From NCBI RefSeq assembly GCF_000182925.2, contig NC_026505.1, positions 2,418,001-2,482,000 of the forward strand: a DNA stretch of 64,000 nt. Direction: 5' to 3'. The notes beneath the pieces are model-generated. The model had not been told where the DNA came from. It searched no databases and worked only from the letters and a program-made list of their open reading frames with translations. Position 1 is the first letter of the stretch. Each line of letters starts with the position of its first letter. The position numbers and the translations under genes were made by a program. Shown one piece after another: positions 11,601 through 23,057 of the stretch. This DNA is from Neurospora crassa OR74A (taxonomy: Eukaryota; Ascomycota; Sordariomycetes; Sordariales; Sordariaceae).

Positions 11601-11917
11601 CTTCGTTCCCTCCGACCCAGACTGTTCAAACTCGATTACTCAAAGGGTTGGCTTCCTGCGCCAAACGATCTACCACGGTCCTTCATTTTTATACCTGAGT
11701 TTTGATTTATTTTTCCCGGTCGATCCAGACCCCAGAGCCAACGCGCTTCGCGACAGCTTACAACGCTCGTTATCCCCGCCGTCTCCGGTCTCCGCCCGTG
11801 TCCATGTTCGCCTAGGCCCCAGGTTTGATGAAAAGAGTCCACCGGCTGTCGTGGATAGTATACGGATGGGCATAGCAACCCCGAGCTTGCGGTTGATCTT
11901 CTGCCTTCGCCGCCGTC
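8692..11917. other. 3.2 kb gene-poor region
   Basis: I could not support any protein gene, tRNA or 5S gene here. Open frames are short, lack family features and have no convincing splice sites. A frame of 239 codons at 11215-11934 overlaps the start of the 5-phosphatase gene and is most likely its open 5' leader. The GGTACC-rich palindrome at 11113-11170 is the one clear structure. Confidence 0.55.
11113..11170. repeat. GGTAC tandem repeat merging into an imperfect palindrome
   Basis: Four GGTAC units at 11113-11133 run into an inverted repeat at 11128-11170. The left arm GGTACCTCTAGGCACCTA pairs with the right arm CTAGGTGCCTGCCTAGAGGTACC, interrupted by a four-base GGCA/TGCC bulge, with almost no loop. 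It could form a hairpin or cruciform about 750 bases upstream of the 5-phosphatase start codon. Confidence 0.85.
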
Positions 11918-14900
11918 ATGGACCCTCCGGCTAGCAAAGATGGGCCTGATGGCTCATCCCTTGTGAGTGTCTATCCCGTCTCTGGAGGCCCCCCTTCCCC
12001 GGATTCGGACCCGGGCGCCGCCCACTAGAGGCGTCGGACACCCGGTACCGTAGACGCGGCGACATGGAAGGACAGCCTGACTGACCGCTGCACTAGAAAC
12101 CAGTCTCGTCGCTCCTGGCGAAATTCGAGAACATGAACAAAGCTGGCGACACCCAGCAATCATCCAGTTCCAGTGCCAGAACGACATCTCCTGCGCCCAA
12201 GCCCGACCGGCTACGGGACCCGAGTCCTTTAGGGGCACGCGAACCCCCCGCCATCCCAACGAGACCGATCAAGGATAGGGCGAATATCCCGACTTTACAG
12301 CCGCAGTACACTGGTGTCAGTGTCGCTAGCACTGGTTATGCTAGCTCGCCAATCCGTTCCGTGCCTCCGCCGATATCCTCGTTAGCTCCTCGACCGGCCC
12401 AACCTCCGTTCCTCAATGTTCAGCCGCCCCAGTCACCAAGCCGCAATGTAGATGGTGTGGCGGTCGGGGAGCGCCCTCCTTTCCTCCAGACCGATTCGCT
12501 CGCTAAAGTTGCGTCGCCTCCCACCGCTAGCAAGCAATTCAAGATACCGAGTCGCCCTATTACACCGGCCACCTCCGATCCACAAAGATCGCCTCGACTG
12601 GCCGCTACACAGCCTCCGTCTCCTCCCCCGCCTCGACGATCGGTTGAACTACAAAGGCCCCGGGACGTTGAAAAGCCCAGGCCGGTCCCGCCACCCATTA
12701 ACAGGGCGGAAAAGCCCGTGATTCCTTCTCGCTCCTCGGTCCAGATCGAGAGAAGCCAAGCATTGGATATCAAGACTCGAACCCCAGAAAGAATCTCGCC
12801 TTTCAGCAGTCCGCCTAGTAGCAATGGCACACCTGACGAAGATAGCTCCCCGCCGATGCTACCTGCGCGACCGAGAGCGCAACAACAGAGGGAACCGAAT
12901 CCGGAGGGACTTCAGAGGTCGCGGACCTTTCACGTGGGTTTTGACCCACCACCCCTTCATCCTTCAGCAGCACGGCAAAGGCGGGGCAGGGAAGAGGAAA
13001 TGGGCAGTACTAGGGGCCCGGTAACGCGACATCATACAGGCGGGAACCGACCGCCAGCTCTCCCAGCTCGCCCGCACAGCATCATAGAGACAAGCCGTAC
13101 ACTCAATGGGATGATGATGGCGCCGCCACCGCGCCCTCCAAAGCCGGGTGTTAATGCGAACTTGGATCCAAACCCTCCCGGCAGTATATCGCAGAAACGG
13201 ATAGTGTCGACACCAAATCAGTATCACCCTTCAGTTCCGTCCAGAACTCACGTTAGGTCCATGACTGTGGATAGGACATCGAACCGCGTTCCTAACGAAT
13301 TCCGCGCGCCACCAACCCCGATCAGCGCTGCTACTCACGATCGCATTCCCGAACGCATCCCCGAAGTGGTCCCGGTCACTTCATCCAGAACAGCCAACAC
13401 CGGGCCAACCATTACAATGGCATATCCTGACGCAACAAACACGAACCGGAGCAAACCTTACATCAGCAAGGGCGTTCATGAGATTTACACAAAGTACGAC
13501 ACTCGAATGCTCGATGTGTGCGGCGAGCTCGTATGCACGACTGGTGGCTTTACACGCGTGTGGAGTTTACTTGATGGCGAACTGGTTATGAGCCTGTCCA
13601 TGGGTGAAGGGCAAAAGGGAACCGCGGTCATGTTCAAACCAGGGGCGCACGTCGACGATGAAGGCACAAAGGTGTGGATCGGCAACAACTCTGGAGAGTT
13701 GCTGGAGGCCGATATTGGCACGCAGAGAATCACGGACAGTCTACCGAATGCGCATGGCCGATATGAGATAATTAGGATATACAGGCATTTTAACGAAGTA
13801 TGGACATTGGACGACAGCGGAGCCCTCAATGTCTGGGGCCCAGACGAGAGCCACACCCCGACCCTCTCCAACGGGCCCAGCCAGTCGTTCCGAGTACCTA
13901 GGGGTCACACTTTCTCGATGGTAGTGGAAGACGAGCTATGGTACGCGACAGGCAAGGATATTCGGGTCTTCAAACCCACTGTGGACGGGAAGACACAGTT
14001 TCAGGTTCTTTTGAGGGCCCTATGTCAGCAAGATGCTGGCGAAGTGATATCCGGAGCAGTGCTTGCATCTGATCCGGACATGGTTTACTTCGGCCATAGT
14101 GACGGAAAAGTCAGCGTCTACTCCAGGAAAGACTACACATGTCAGTGTATAATGAATGTCAGCCAGTTCAAGATCAACTCACTTGCCGCAGCCGGTTCGT
14201 ATCTCTGGGCTGGATACAACAATGGCAAGGTAGCTGTTTACGACGTGACACAAACCCCATGGGCTGTCAAGAAGGAATGGGTAGCCCACGAAAATCCCGT
14301 CATCAAGTTGATCGCTGATCGCTCGAGCTCTTACAAGCTTGACCGGTATCAGGTTGTCTCTCTTGGAGCAGATAACATGGTACGAACTTGGGACGCGCTG
14401 TTGCAAGAGGACTGGCTTGAGGGCGAAATGAAGAGGAAAGACGTGGAATACTGCGAGTTCCAGAATCTCAAGGTGTTGATTATGACATGGAACGCGGGAG
14501 CTTCAACTCCTCACAGTCTTCGATATTCTGATTCGGATGCCAATTTCTTCAGGGATCTTCTACAGACCGCCGACTCCCCCGACATCATCATTTTTGGATT
14601 CCAGGAACTGGTGGATCTCGAGGACAAGAAAGCCACAGCAAAGCGATTCCTGAAGCCGAAGAAGAAGGAAGGGTCCGATCAAGAGCGGATGAGCCACCAA
14701 TATCGCGACTGGCGTGATTTCCTGATTCGCAGTCTGGATGATTATATGCAGGGCGATTTGTATCATCTGCTTCACACCTCTCCCCTGGTTGGCCTCTTTA
14801 CTTGTATCTTTGTCAAGGCAGACTTACGTGGACGCATCAGCAATCTCAGCAGCAACGAGGTCAAGCGCGGCCTCGGTGGTCTACACGGCAACAAGGGCGC

Positions 14901-15731
14901 CATTGTGGTGCGCTTCCTGGTTGACGACACTTCGCTCTGTTTCATCAACTGCCATCTGGCTGCGGGTCAATCAGGCGCCAACCAGCGGCATAACGACGTA
15001 GCCGCGATCCTGGATGCGTCTGCCTTCCCATCCGAGCGCGACCCCGCCGTGCGTATCGATAGCTACGTCGGCGGTGGTGACGGCACCATGATCCTCGACC
15101 ACGAACTATGCGTGCTCAACGGCGATCTCAATTACCGAATCGACACCATGAGCCGTGACACGGTAGTAACGGCAGTCAAGCAGGGCAACTTGACAAAACT
15201 GCTCGAGCGTGACCAGCTGCTTGTTGCCAAGAGGAGAAACCCCGGGTTCCGGCTGAGAGCTTTTGATGAGCTTCCGATCACGTTCGCGCCAACGTACAAA
15301 TACGATGTTGGAACGGATAATTACGACACAAGTGAGAAGAAGCGTAGCCCAGCCTGGTGCGACAGACTCTTATACCGCGGCAGGGGCAGGATAGAACAGT
15401 TGGACTACAGGAGACACGAGGTACGGGTGTCGGACCACAGGCCGGTCAGCGGCAGGTTCAGGTTCTTGGTGAAGAGGATTGATCCTAGGAGGAGAGCCCA
15501 AGCTTGGATGGAGTGCCAGCAGCTGTGGGAAGACTTGAGGGCTAAGGAGGCGTATGCTGAGAAGTGAGTCCACCCCTTTAAATGTTGATGCGAGAACAAA
15601 CATGCTAACACGTCGAAAACAGATACTACTACCTTACCCAAGTCATTGGGTACGATCATGACACTTCTGAGCGATTGATCACGGAACAGGCCTCAAGAAA
15701 GCAGTTGAACCGCAGCCCAAGTCGACGTTAG
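11918..15731 (+). CDS. Inositol polyphosphate 5-phosphatase with N-terminal beta-propeller
   Basis: Three exons (11918-11962, 12097-15563, 15623-15731) encode 1206 residues. After a short first exon (MDPPASKDGPDGSSL), residues about 30-460 are proline- and serine-rich with many PxxP stretches such as PPALPARP and APPPRPPKP, suitable for SH3 or actin-regulator binding. Residues about 475-790 look like degenerate WD repeats (WSLLDGELVMSLS, VYDVTQTPWAVK, VRTWDALLQ). Residues about 800-1145 are a full 5-phosphatase domain with FGFQELVDLE, GGLHGNKGAI, NCHLAAGQ, NGDLNYRID, PAWCDRLLYRG and SDHRPVSG, so all catalytic motifs are present. It should remove the 5-phosphate from PI(4,5)P2 or inositol phosphates at membranes. 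There is no Sac domain, so it is not a synaptojanin. Confidence 0.93.
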
Positions 15732-17263
15732 GCGTAGAAGAATTACCAATATAATCGAAAAGCAGGAAACCACTCAACTGCGCCATCACCGAGTGACTTT
15801 TATTTTCTTATAGAGAAAGGATGAACAAGTCTATTACTTATCTACAGCATACCGCATATACATATACACTCAGCTGGAAAGAGAGAAAGGAAGAAGTAGA
15901 AACATACAATGGCTGAAAACGGGGCCTCTGGTTAGACAGGATACAGGAGCGTTGGGGAATGGAGCAACTGATGGATGAAAGGATGGATCGATGGTTTTAC
16001 TACCCTTTTCTAGGTAGTTAGGAACAGCGCATATTGCTTTTTTGTCTTTTTCCACGATTTTGAGACTTATTAGCTTTTTGGTAAAGCGTGGAAGCGGTGC
16101 ACTTTTCCTGTTGACACTGCTTCGCGTCTCGTCTTGTATGATGGGCAGCTCTGGCCATGAACTTATGCTTGATGTTGAATGTGTCATGGAGATAGATAGT
16201 GTCTGGGACTGTACAGGAGAGCACTTGGAATCAATATCGACGGAAAGCACGGAAGCGAAGGGAGCAATGAAATGAAAGGTAAAGAGAAGGCAGTATCACA
16301 TAGAACAGTAAACCTAATGTTATTAGAATGTACATTTATCAAGTCCTCAACCGTTAGACACTATTATTTTCCAGATAATCTGACGAGCTCGCCTAAAAGT
16401 GTAGGGTGCGGATAAGGCCGGTGGTTACAAATGTTTTGGTAGAGGTAGTTGATCTGTGTGGACGACTGAAAGGGGGTCAATGACGTAGCCGTCTTACTAC
16501 ACGCGCCCAATACCACTTTACACTTCAGTGCCGATTTGTTTGTTAGCTCAAGACCTGGGATCAACTCCTGTGGGTGTGTACATATTCCACTAAATCGTTC
16601 CGTTTCATAATGAAGCCGTGATCTTACCTTGTACATGCCATTCTTCTCTGCAATATATTATATTCAATCTTGTCACTGCCTCTTTCAATCGTTGAGGTTT
16701 GGGGCAATACGGGATAGATTTCGTCTAGTGTAATAGTAGGAGTACCAAGCTAACAAACAAACCAGCATTAGACTGTGCTTCATCTCAACAACGCATCAGT
16801 CAGAGTTCAATTCGATTTGTAAGAGTAGCAGAGGCCTACTACGCACTTGCGTAGGACGGAAAACAGTTACCTAAGAGTTGGCTTTCGAGTGCGGAGATAA
16901 GCGGCATTCGGACTTTGGAATACCTTGACGTGCGAACACCACAGCAACCGGGCTTCGTGATACTCCATCAAGTGAACAACACACCATTACTCTTGGCTTC
17001 TATAATCAACCTCTTCTCCGACGATAACCTGATCTATATCGTATACAGTTCAACTATATTTATTCCACGAACCTCTCCTAGGCCTTCTAACTCCCTTAGC
17101 CCACGGCCCGTTGCCTCTACACAAATCAACGTGAATGCGACCTTTCACTCCCGCCGGCACGAAGACATTCCTCCTTCGCCAGGCCAACATCATCTCTCCC
17201 ATACCACCAAGGACCATCATCACCACAACTCGACGACGTCTTCACCTCACAACCATCAACAAG
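15732..17263. other. Intergenic region upstream of AflY-like gene
   Basis: No supported gene. The last 350 bases are an open, pyrimidine-rich leader. An in-frame ATG at 17135 would add 43 residues to the next gene (see that entry). Confidence 0.55.
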
Positions 17264-18802
17264 ATGTCCGCCGAAGCAACCCCCCACCGCATCAACATCA
17301 CCCCCTCCAACATCGGCCTCTGGTCCAAGTCCCCCACCATTCACTCTCAACCCCCCACCGCCTACACGCTCCTCTCCGACCTCCTCCAAGCCGACATGCA
17401 CGACCACCACGTCTTTTTCAACAAAGACGGCTTCCACAACCACATCCCTCACCACCTCCTCGCTCTCTACGGGACCTCTGCCCCCTCTGAAGCGCTGCAG
17501 AAAGCCTACGACGTTAACGCTTCCTACCAACGCCCTACGTTGCCAGAACACCAGGAAGTCGTGTCCGACTTGATCCAGAACTGGCGGGACGACGCGGCCA
17601 AGTACCTGGGCAAAGAGGAGCACTACCCTGATTTCCTGGCCTTTTTCAAGCGGGAGATGGATTCCCGCGGCGAGGGAAAGTATGAGCAAGTGGTGAATGA
17701 GTATTTGTTCGCGGGCACGCCCGAGGCGGATAACTTGTTGGTGAGGCTGTACAGCGGGTTCTTGCATCCGCTGATCCAGCTCATGTACGGGCTGGAATGG
17801 AAGCAGCCGGCGATCGTGGCGGAGGGGTTGGCGCAGGCGGCTGTGCATGGGGATGAGATTGGGGGGTATCTCCTGGGAGCTGAGCAGGCCGCAAAAGCTA
17901 GCAGCAAACCGGATGACGGTATGGGGAGGGTGGTGGAGGACTTGTTGGAAAGGGGAGTGAGAGGAAACAGAAAATTGGCGGAAGCGGCGAGGATGAGTGA
18001 TGCGAATAAAGTCAGGGATGGAGTGTTGAAGAGGGCCAAAGAGGAGGCGATCCAGCTGGCGGCCAAGGTGAAGGTGGGAAAGGAAGAGTTGCAGGAGAGG
18101 ACGGCGGAGATGTATGATTCCGCCGTGTTTATGGCTAGTGCGGCGGCGTTGGTGAAGAGGAATACGAAGTTGCCGAGGTTTGATTTCTTCTTGATGTGAG
18201 TTTCCTCGTCCGGTTTTGGTGTTTCTGGTCACGTACCGCTGCCCCCCCTTGAATTCAAGAAGGGGTAGGCAAGGAGTTGGACGGGAAGATTGATACTGAC
18301 TGACGAACGACTTTCTATAGGCACCATGTCACATCAGCACCGTTTTTCACGACAGTCAACGCACAAGATTGGATATCACTTGACACCAAGGTCCGTCTTC
18401 TCGAGTGGAAGATCAGGATGGATTTGGTTCAGTACGCGGCGCGTGGAGCGCCGGAGTTGTCGCTTGATGCTATTACTTCTTATCAGCCTAAGGAGAAGAA
18501 GACAAGTGGGACTCCTGAAGGTGAGTTGATGATTACCTCGCTTCTGTCGGCCTTGAACCGCTACTTATACTGATGATTTTCAAGAAATCATTTCCAACCT
18601 GCATTTCTTTGAGGACGATGGTCATAGCATCAAGCTTGCCCGAGCTGCACGTATTTGCCAGCTCTATTATCAAACAAGAGATGACGATTACTGGAACAAG
18701 GTCTACCACCTGATTGTCGACTCGGTCCTCGCACCAGGACCAAACTGGGTACGTAGCTGTGGGTTCGATGAGGCATGGGAGGATATTCCCAATGTCGAGT
18801 AA
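17264..18802 (+). CDS. AflY / questin-oxidase-like protein
   Basis: Three exons (17264-18195, 18321-18520, 18585-18802) give 449 residues starting MSAEATPHRINITPSNIGLW. The HHVFFN.DGFHNHIPHHLLALYGTGA-like stretch near residue 45 and the alpha-helical body (LYSGFLHPLIQLMYGLEW, VKVGKEELQERTAEMYD, the C-terminal YWNKVYHLIVDSVLAPGPNW) match the questin oxidase-like family that includes AflY/HypX of aflatoxin biosynthesis, proposed Baeyer-Villiger-type oxidases. No polyketide genes lie nearby, so the substrate is unknown. A further in-frame ATG at 17135 would add an Arg/Thr-rich 43-residue leader that could be a mitochondrial presequence. I chose 17264 because family conservation begins there. Confidence 0.85.
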
Positions 18803-19052
18803 AAGGCATCTAGCAATCCACAAATGTTGGACTAAGGGGGTATGGCATTGCTTTCACACAGTTTCGCATGGCGTTGTAGTTGTATCCCAAAACCCCTATT
18901 TTCTCTATTGCCATGAATTGGTATCAAAATCATCTGTACAAGTTATAAACTAGAATGCCGGTTGACAAACATTTTCCGTATCAGCGCCTATCCTATGTGT
19001 GGTACCCTTCCTTACCGTTACAAAAATCCTATAGTACTCTAAATCCTAGGAC

Positions 19053-21819
19053 CTATACCAAACCGATCCACTCGTCTTCGCTGGCGTTCCCCTCATCCTG
19101 CTGCATGACATCGTTCAAGCTCATACCGCCAGCGCCCGGCTGCTCATCCGAGCCGGTGGTAGCCCACTCAAGCGCCAAGGTCTTGGTGGTATTAGTCTCC
19201 TTAGCAGCGCTCGCCTGACCGAGGAGGTAGTCAACCATGTAGACGTTTTCATCGGCCAACTTCCTGATCTCATCCCTCATCTTGGAAACAGCCCTTGCGA
19301 CAACACGAAGCTCAACATCGACCTTGCCGCGGTTGGCAGACAACCACGCGCCGTGCTTGTCGACCAGAGCCTTGATCCAAAGAAGACAGAACTCAACGTG
19401 AGGGCTCTGCTCGGTCTGCGCGGCAACGTACCGCAGCAGCCTGGCAACGTACACGTTGGGAAACTGCTCGACCACCAGAGGGATGTCGGTGTAAGGGATG
19501 GCCTGGAAGACACGCTGGATCAGACCGGCCTCGTTCAAGCGGAAAGCCATGACGAGAGCCTTGAGGTAGTCCTTCTCCTTCTCGAGCACGGCCAGGGTAG
19601 AGGTGGGGGTGATCTCCATGTTGAGGTCAAAGGGATCGAACTGGATGGTGGTGTCCAGGCTGTAGATCAAAAGACCTTCTGTGGAGGCGGCGCAGAAAGC
19701 ACTTCCGTTCGGGGAGAAGGCAACGCCGTTTACTCTCACTTCGGGATTCTTCCTCCGTGCGGAGGGGTCGCCGCGCTTGGAGCCTGGGAGTGACCTGTCT
19801 ATCCTGTCCTCGAAATCGGAGGCCTCGCCTTGCTCGTCCAGGAGACCCTGGGGTCCAGCCTCGGTGAGAAGCTTGCTGTTGAGGAACTCTTGAGTGCCTT
19901 GAATTGAAAGATTGACGCTCACGGTGTACTTCTTCAGGAGAACCATGGTGGTGACGGAGTACAAGCAAATATACTTGCTGTTTCCGCCGGCCAAAAGGCA
20001 CGATCCGTCTGTGCTGTATCTGATGGTGTTGAAAGCCTTGGTACCGGCAACATTGGCCGCAGTCCTGCGATCACCGATCTTCCGACCGCCGGAGACATCC
20101 CTGCGTCCATCAAGACCAGCTTGCTGCTCAGCTTCCGAGACCGACCAGAACGACAGGTTGCCGTCGAGAGTGGAGATGGCAATCTGGAGAGAATCTGGCC
20201 TAAAGGCAATGTCGAGAACATCCGAGTTGAGCTGGAGAGGCTCGCTTGTTTGTGTGCGGTTGAAGATGGACCAGATACGGGCAGTGCGGTCCCAACTACC
20301 ACTCACAAGAAGACCGCCGTTAGGCGCAAAGGCCAAGGATGACACAGGGCCCTCGTGTCCCGAAAGACGATCTAGGAGCTGGCCAGTCTGGACAGACCAA
20401 ATATGAATGTCGAAAGAGTCAACGGAGCCAGCCGCCACGATTTCGCCACTAGGATCAACTGCCATGCAAGAGAAAGATAGCCTTTCTGGTGCTGTAAAGG
20501 TCCTGAAGTTTCTGTATCTGATCAAGTCCCAAGCCCTGATGGAACCGTCCAAACTCGAGGTAAACAGGACATTGCCCTTCTTGGAGAACTCGCAAGCAGT
20601 GATGCCGCTCGTGTGCTCTGTGAAGGTAACAATGCAGAATCCCGATTCCGTATCCCACACCTTAATCTTTCCATCATCGGCGACTGTGACAATCCGCTGA
20701 CCGTCCGGAGAGTAAACGAGGGAGTTCATCGAGTCGAAATGGCCCTGCTGCTTGAGAATGTAAGACTCGGACTGCCACTCCCACACCAAAAGCTGACCAA
20801 GCTTGGATGCGCCAAACGCCAGCCACTCGCCGCTCTTGTTGATCGTCACAAAGTCAATTTCGTTCTGGGAGATGCTGAGAGTGTGGATCATGTTGAAGTC
20901 GGGCATTTCGTAGAGGCCAAAGATACCGTTCGAGAAACCGGCAACCAGCAAGTTCGATTCGGGATGGAAAGCGGCGCATCGTACGGTGGCGCTGTTCTGC
21001 ATGAAATAGTGCTTGTTGACTATCCTCCAGGCCAGGTCATCGTCGTCCACCATATCCTCGTCCTGTCCAGGCTTCGCAACGTATTGCCAGTCGAATACGG
21101 CGCCGTCCTTGCTGACTGTGTAAATCGTCTCTTGATCCTTGGAAAACCACGCGCCCACGACACCCTGCCTGTGACCGGACAGAACTGTAGGTGTGAACCC
21201 CTCCTCTTGATCAACACTCCATATCCTTGCTGTGAGATCCTTGGAAGATGTGAGGAAGAATCGCGAGTCGTGGGACCACTCGATGTGACGGACATCGTCG
21301 AAGTGTTGGACGTGGGTATGGTGCTTGACGAAGGGCGCAAACTCGAGCTCGCCGTCGGCGTTGGCGTCGGGTGTTGAGGGAACGTGCCAAACCTCGATTT
21401 TCCTGCCGAGTCCAACAATGAAGTGGCGCCCCGATGGCGAAAAGGAGAGAGCCGTTACTGGAGCCTTGAAGGAGAAGTGATATAGTACTACGCGCCGGGG
21501 CACGTTGGTGAGAATAGCTTGGCCATCTTCGTCTATGGAGAGTAGGAGGTTGCCCTGGGGCGTGAGACCGATACGCGCAATGTTCTTTCGGTGGGAGAAG
21601 GGAAGGGTATATGATTTGTTACTGCGACCGTGTTAGCCAGCTTACAAGCCATGCGCCAGGCAGGTGTGTAGGGAATCTTGAGACGTACTCGACAAGGTTA
21701 AAGACTGTCACCCTGTTGCCAACGGGCGAGAAGAGATGGGTACCGTCCGGGCTGAACAAGAGGTTGCCCTGGCAGTAGACTGTGCCCAGTAGATTAGAAA
21801 ACTTGAAGTCGGTCTTCAT
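19053..21819 (-). CDS. pwp2: Periodic tryptophan protein 2 (U3 snoRNP / SSU processome WD protein)
   Basis: Two exons, 21819-21689 and 21621-19053, give 899 residues, close to yeast Pwp2 (923). The protein starts MKTDFKFSNLLGTVYCQGNL, the conserved Pwp2 beginning, and carries WD repeats across about residues 10-690 (for example ARIWSVDQEEG, IKVWDTESGF, IRAWDLIRYRNFRTF, ARIWSIFNRTQ). The C-terminal helical Utp domain spans about 720-830 (YIPLVV-like segment IPYTDIPLVVEQFPNVYV). Pwp2 is a core subunit of the UTP-B complex in the nucleolar small-subunit processome, needed for early 18S rRNA processing. It is transcribed divergently from the septin gene, 1.24 kb away, and converges on the AflY-like gene. 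Confidence 0.96.
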
Positions 21820-23057
21820 TTTCAAACACTATTCCATGCCTCGACTGTCAACGTTGGAGATGGAGCAGAACTGGGATAGTATCTGGGGATTCGATTATGT
21901 ACAGGAACTGGAGGACTCTTTCGAGTCTGTATAGGTAAGTGGAACAGAAGTTCAGTTACAGGCTGCTGCTGTTGCGCCTAGACCGCCCGTACGTTCAATG
22001 GCGATTCTGCCAGCCAAAAATTTCATAAACTTTTTGGCGGGGAATGGAGTCGGGTTAGCTCCTCGCTTTGGCACCAGCTGGCAAAAGACTTGGCGTATCT
22101 GGCAGCCTCACCGACCGCAGCGAGACCAACCACTGCACGGCACCACCAAGCACGGTCACCAAGCACAGTGCAAGGCTGGCAGAGCTGGCAATCAAAGGGT
22201 CAAAGGGTCGACCAAGTTTCCATGGCAATGAATGGCTGATCACCGCCAATGGCGCTAGCAGGGAAGGCACGCATCGATTAAATGCTCGGCGAGGGTACCT
22301 GGCAAGCGCGTTTCAGTGGAGAGCTGCCAGCGTAGGTCCGTCTCTGGGGACCTGGAATTGGGGAAGTGTGGGAAGCAAGTGGAAAAGGGGAGGGTCCACT
22401 CATTTCCCTGCCGCGCAGCCAGTCAAGAGCGGCCTTGTGTGGTGGCAGCTCTACACTACTGCAGAATGCCGGGCTCGAAAGGTGCCATTGGATTATATGG
22501 ATCGTGTACCGTGCGCCTTCTCGGCATCATCACAGACGGCTGCCGTGGCCCCGCCCAGGCACCTCATCTGGAGGATGGAATCGAATGCTGCTTGCTCGCT
22601 GCTTGCTCCGTCCGTCTGCTGCCGCGGCCCTGCAGTGCCTGGAGTGCTTGGGGTTCAGTCAGTGTGGGCTAGGTTTGGCCTGGCGCTCCCGTCCCCGTCG
22701 CTGGTGCTCTCTCCTGCGTGGGTGTGTGGTGCTGGGTTGGGCCAGATGAATGTGGTGTGGAAATTTGAACAAGTAAATTCCCCTGAACGAAAGCACAGAG
22801 CTCCACGACGGGTCCCCCGTCCACTCACCACTGCAGTTCCATCCCCCGTCTGCCTCTCGCTCCCACCCGTCCACTGTCAACACCAACCTAATTTCGATTC
22901 CCATTCACGACCACCACCATACCCGTACACCACGCATCCCGCCTGACGCTCTTTTTCTCCAATTGCCGGTGCTTCTTCTCGCCGTTACAGCAACGGGATC
23001 GTGACTTAATCCTCTACCCATAATTATCTCCCAGTTTCGTGTTTCGCCCAGCTGAAG
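21820..23057. other. Divergent promoter region of pwp2 and cdc12
   Basis: A plus-strand frame of 292 codons at 22068-22946 has no recognisable domain and reads as the open leader of the septin transcript. No other gene is seen. The stretch must hold promoters for both genes. Confidence 0.6.

Noticed and set aside
8692-11917. tRNA, 5S rRNA or other RNA gene in the long gap
   Set aside because: No B-box (GGTTCGANTCC) or Neurospora 5S-like sequence was found on either strand by eye here or elsewhere in the window.
17126-18232. 368-codon antisense frame over the AflY-like gene
   Set aside because: Antisense shadow of a GC-rich coding exon; no domain and histidine/arginine-rich composition.
20613-21377. 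254-codon plus-strand frame over pwp2
   Set aside because: Antisense shadow of the WD-repeat coding exon.
22068-22946. 292-codon frame before cdc12 as a gene
   Set aside because: No domain, no splice logic and odd composition; kept only as a low-interest finding.
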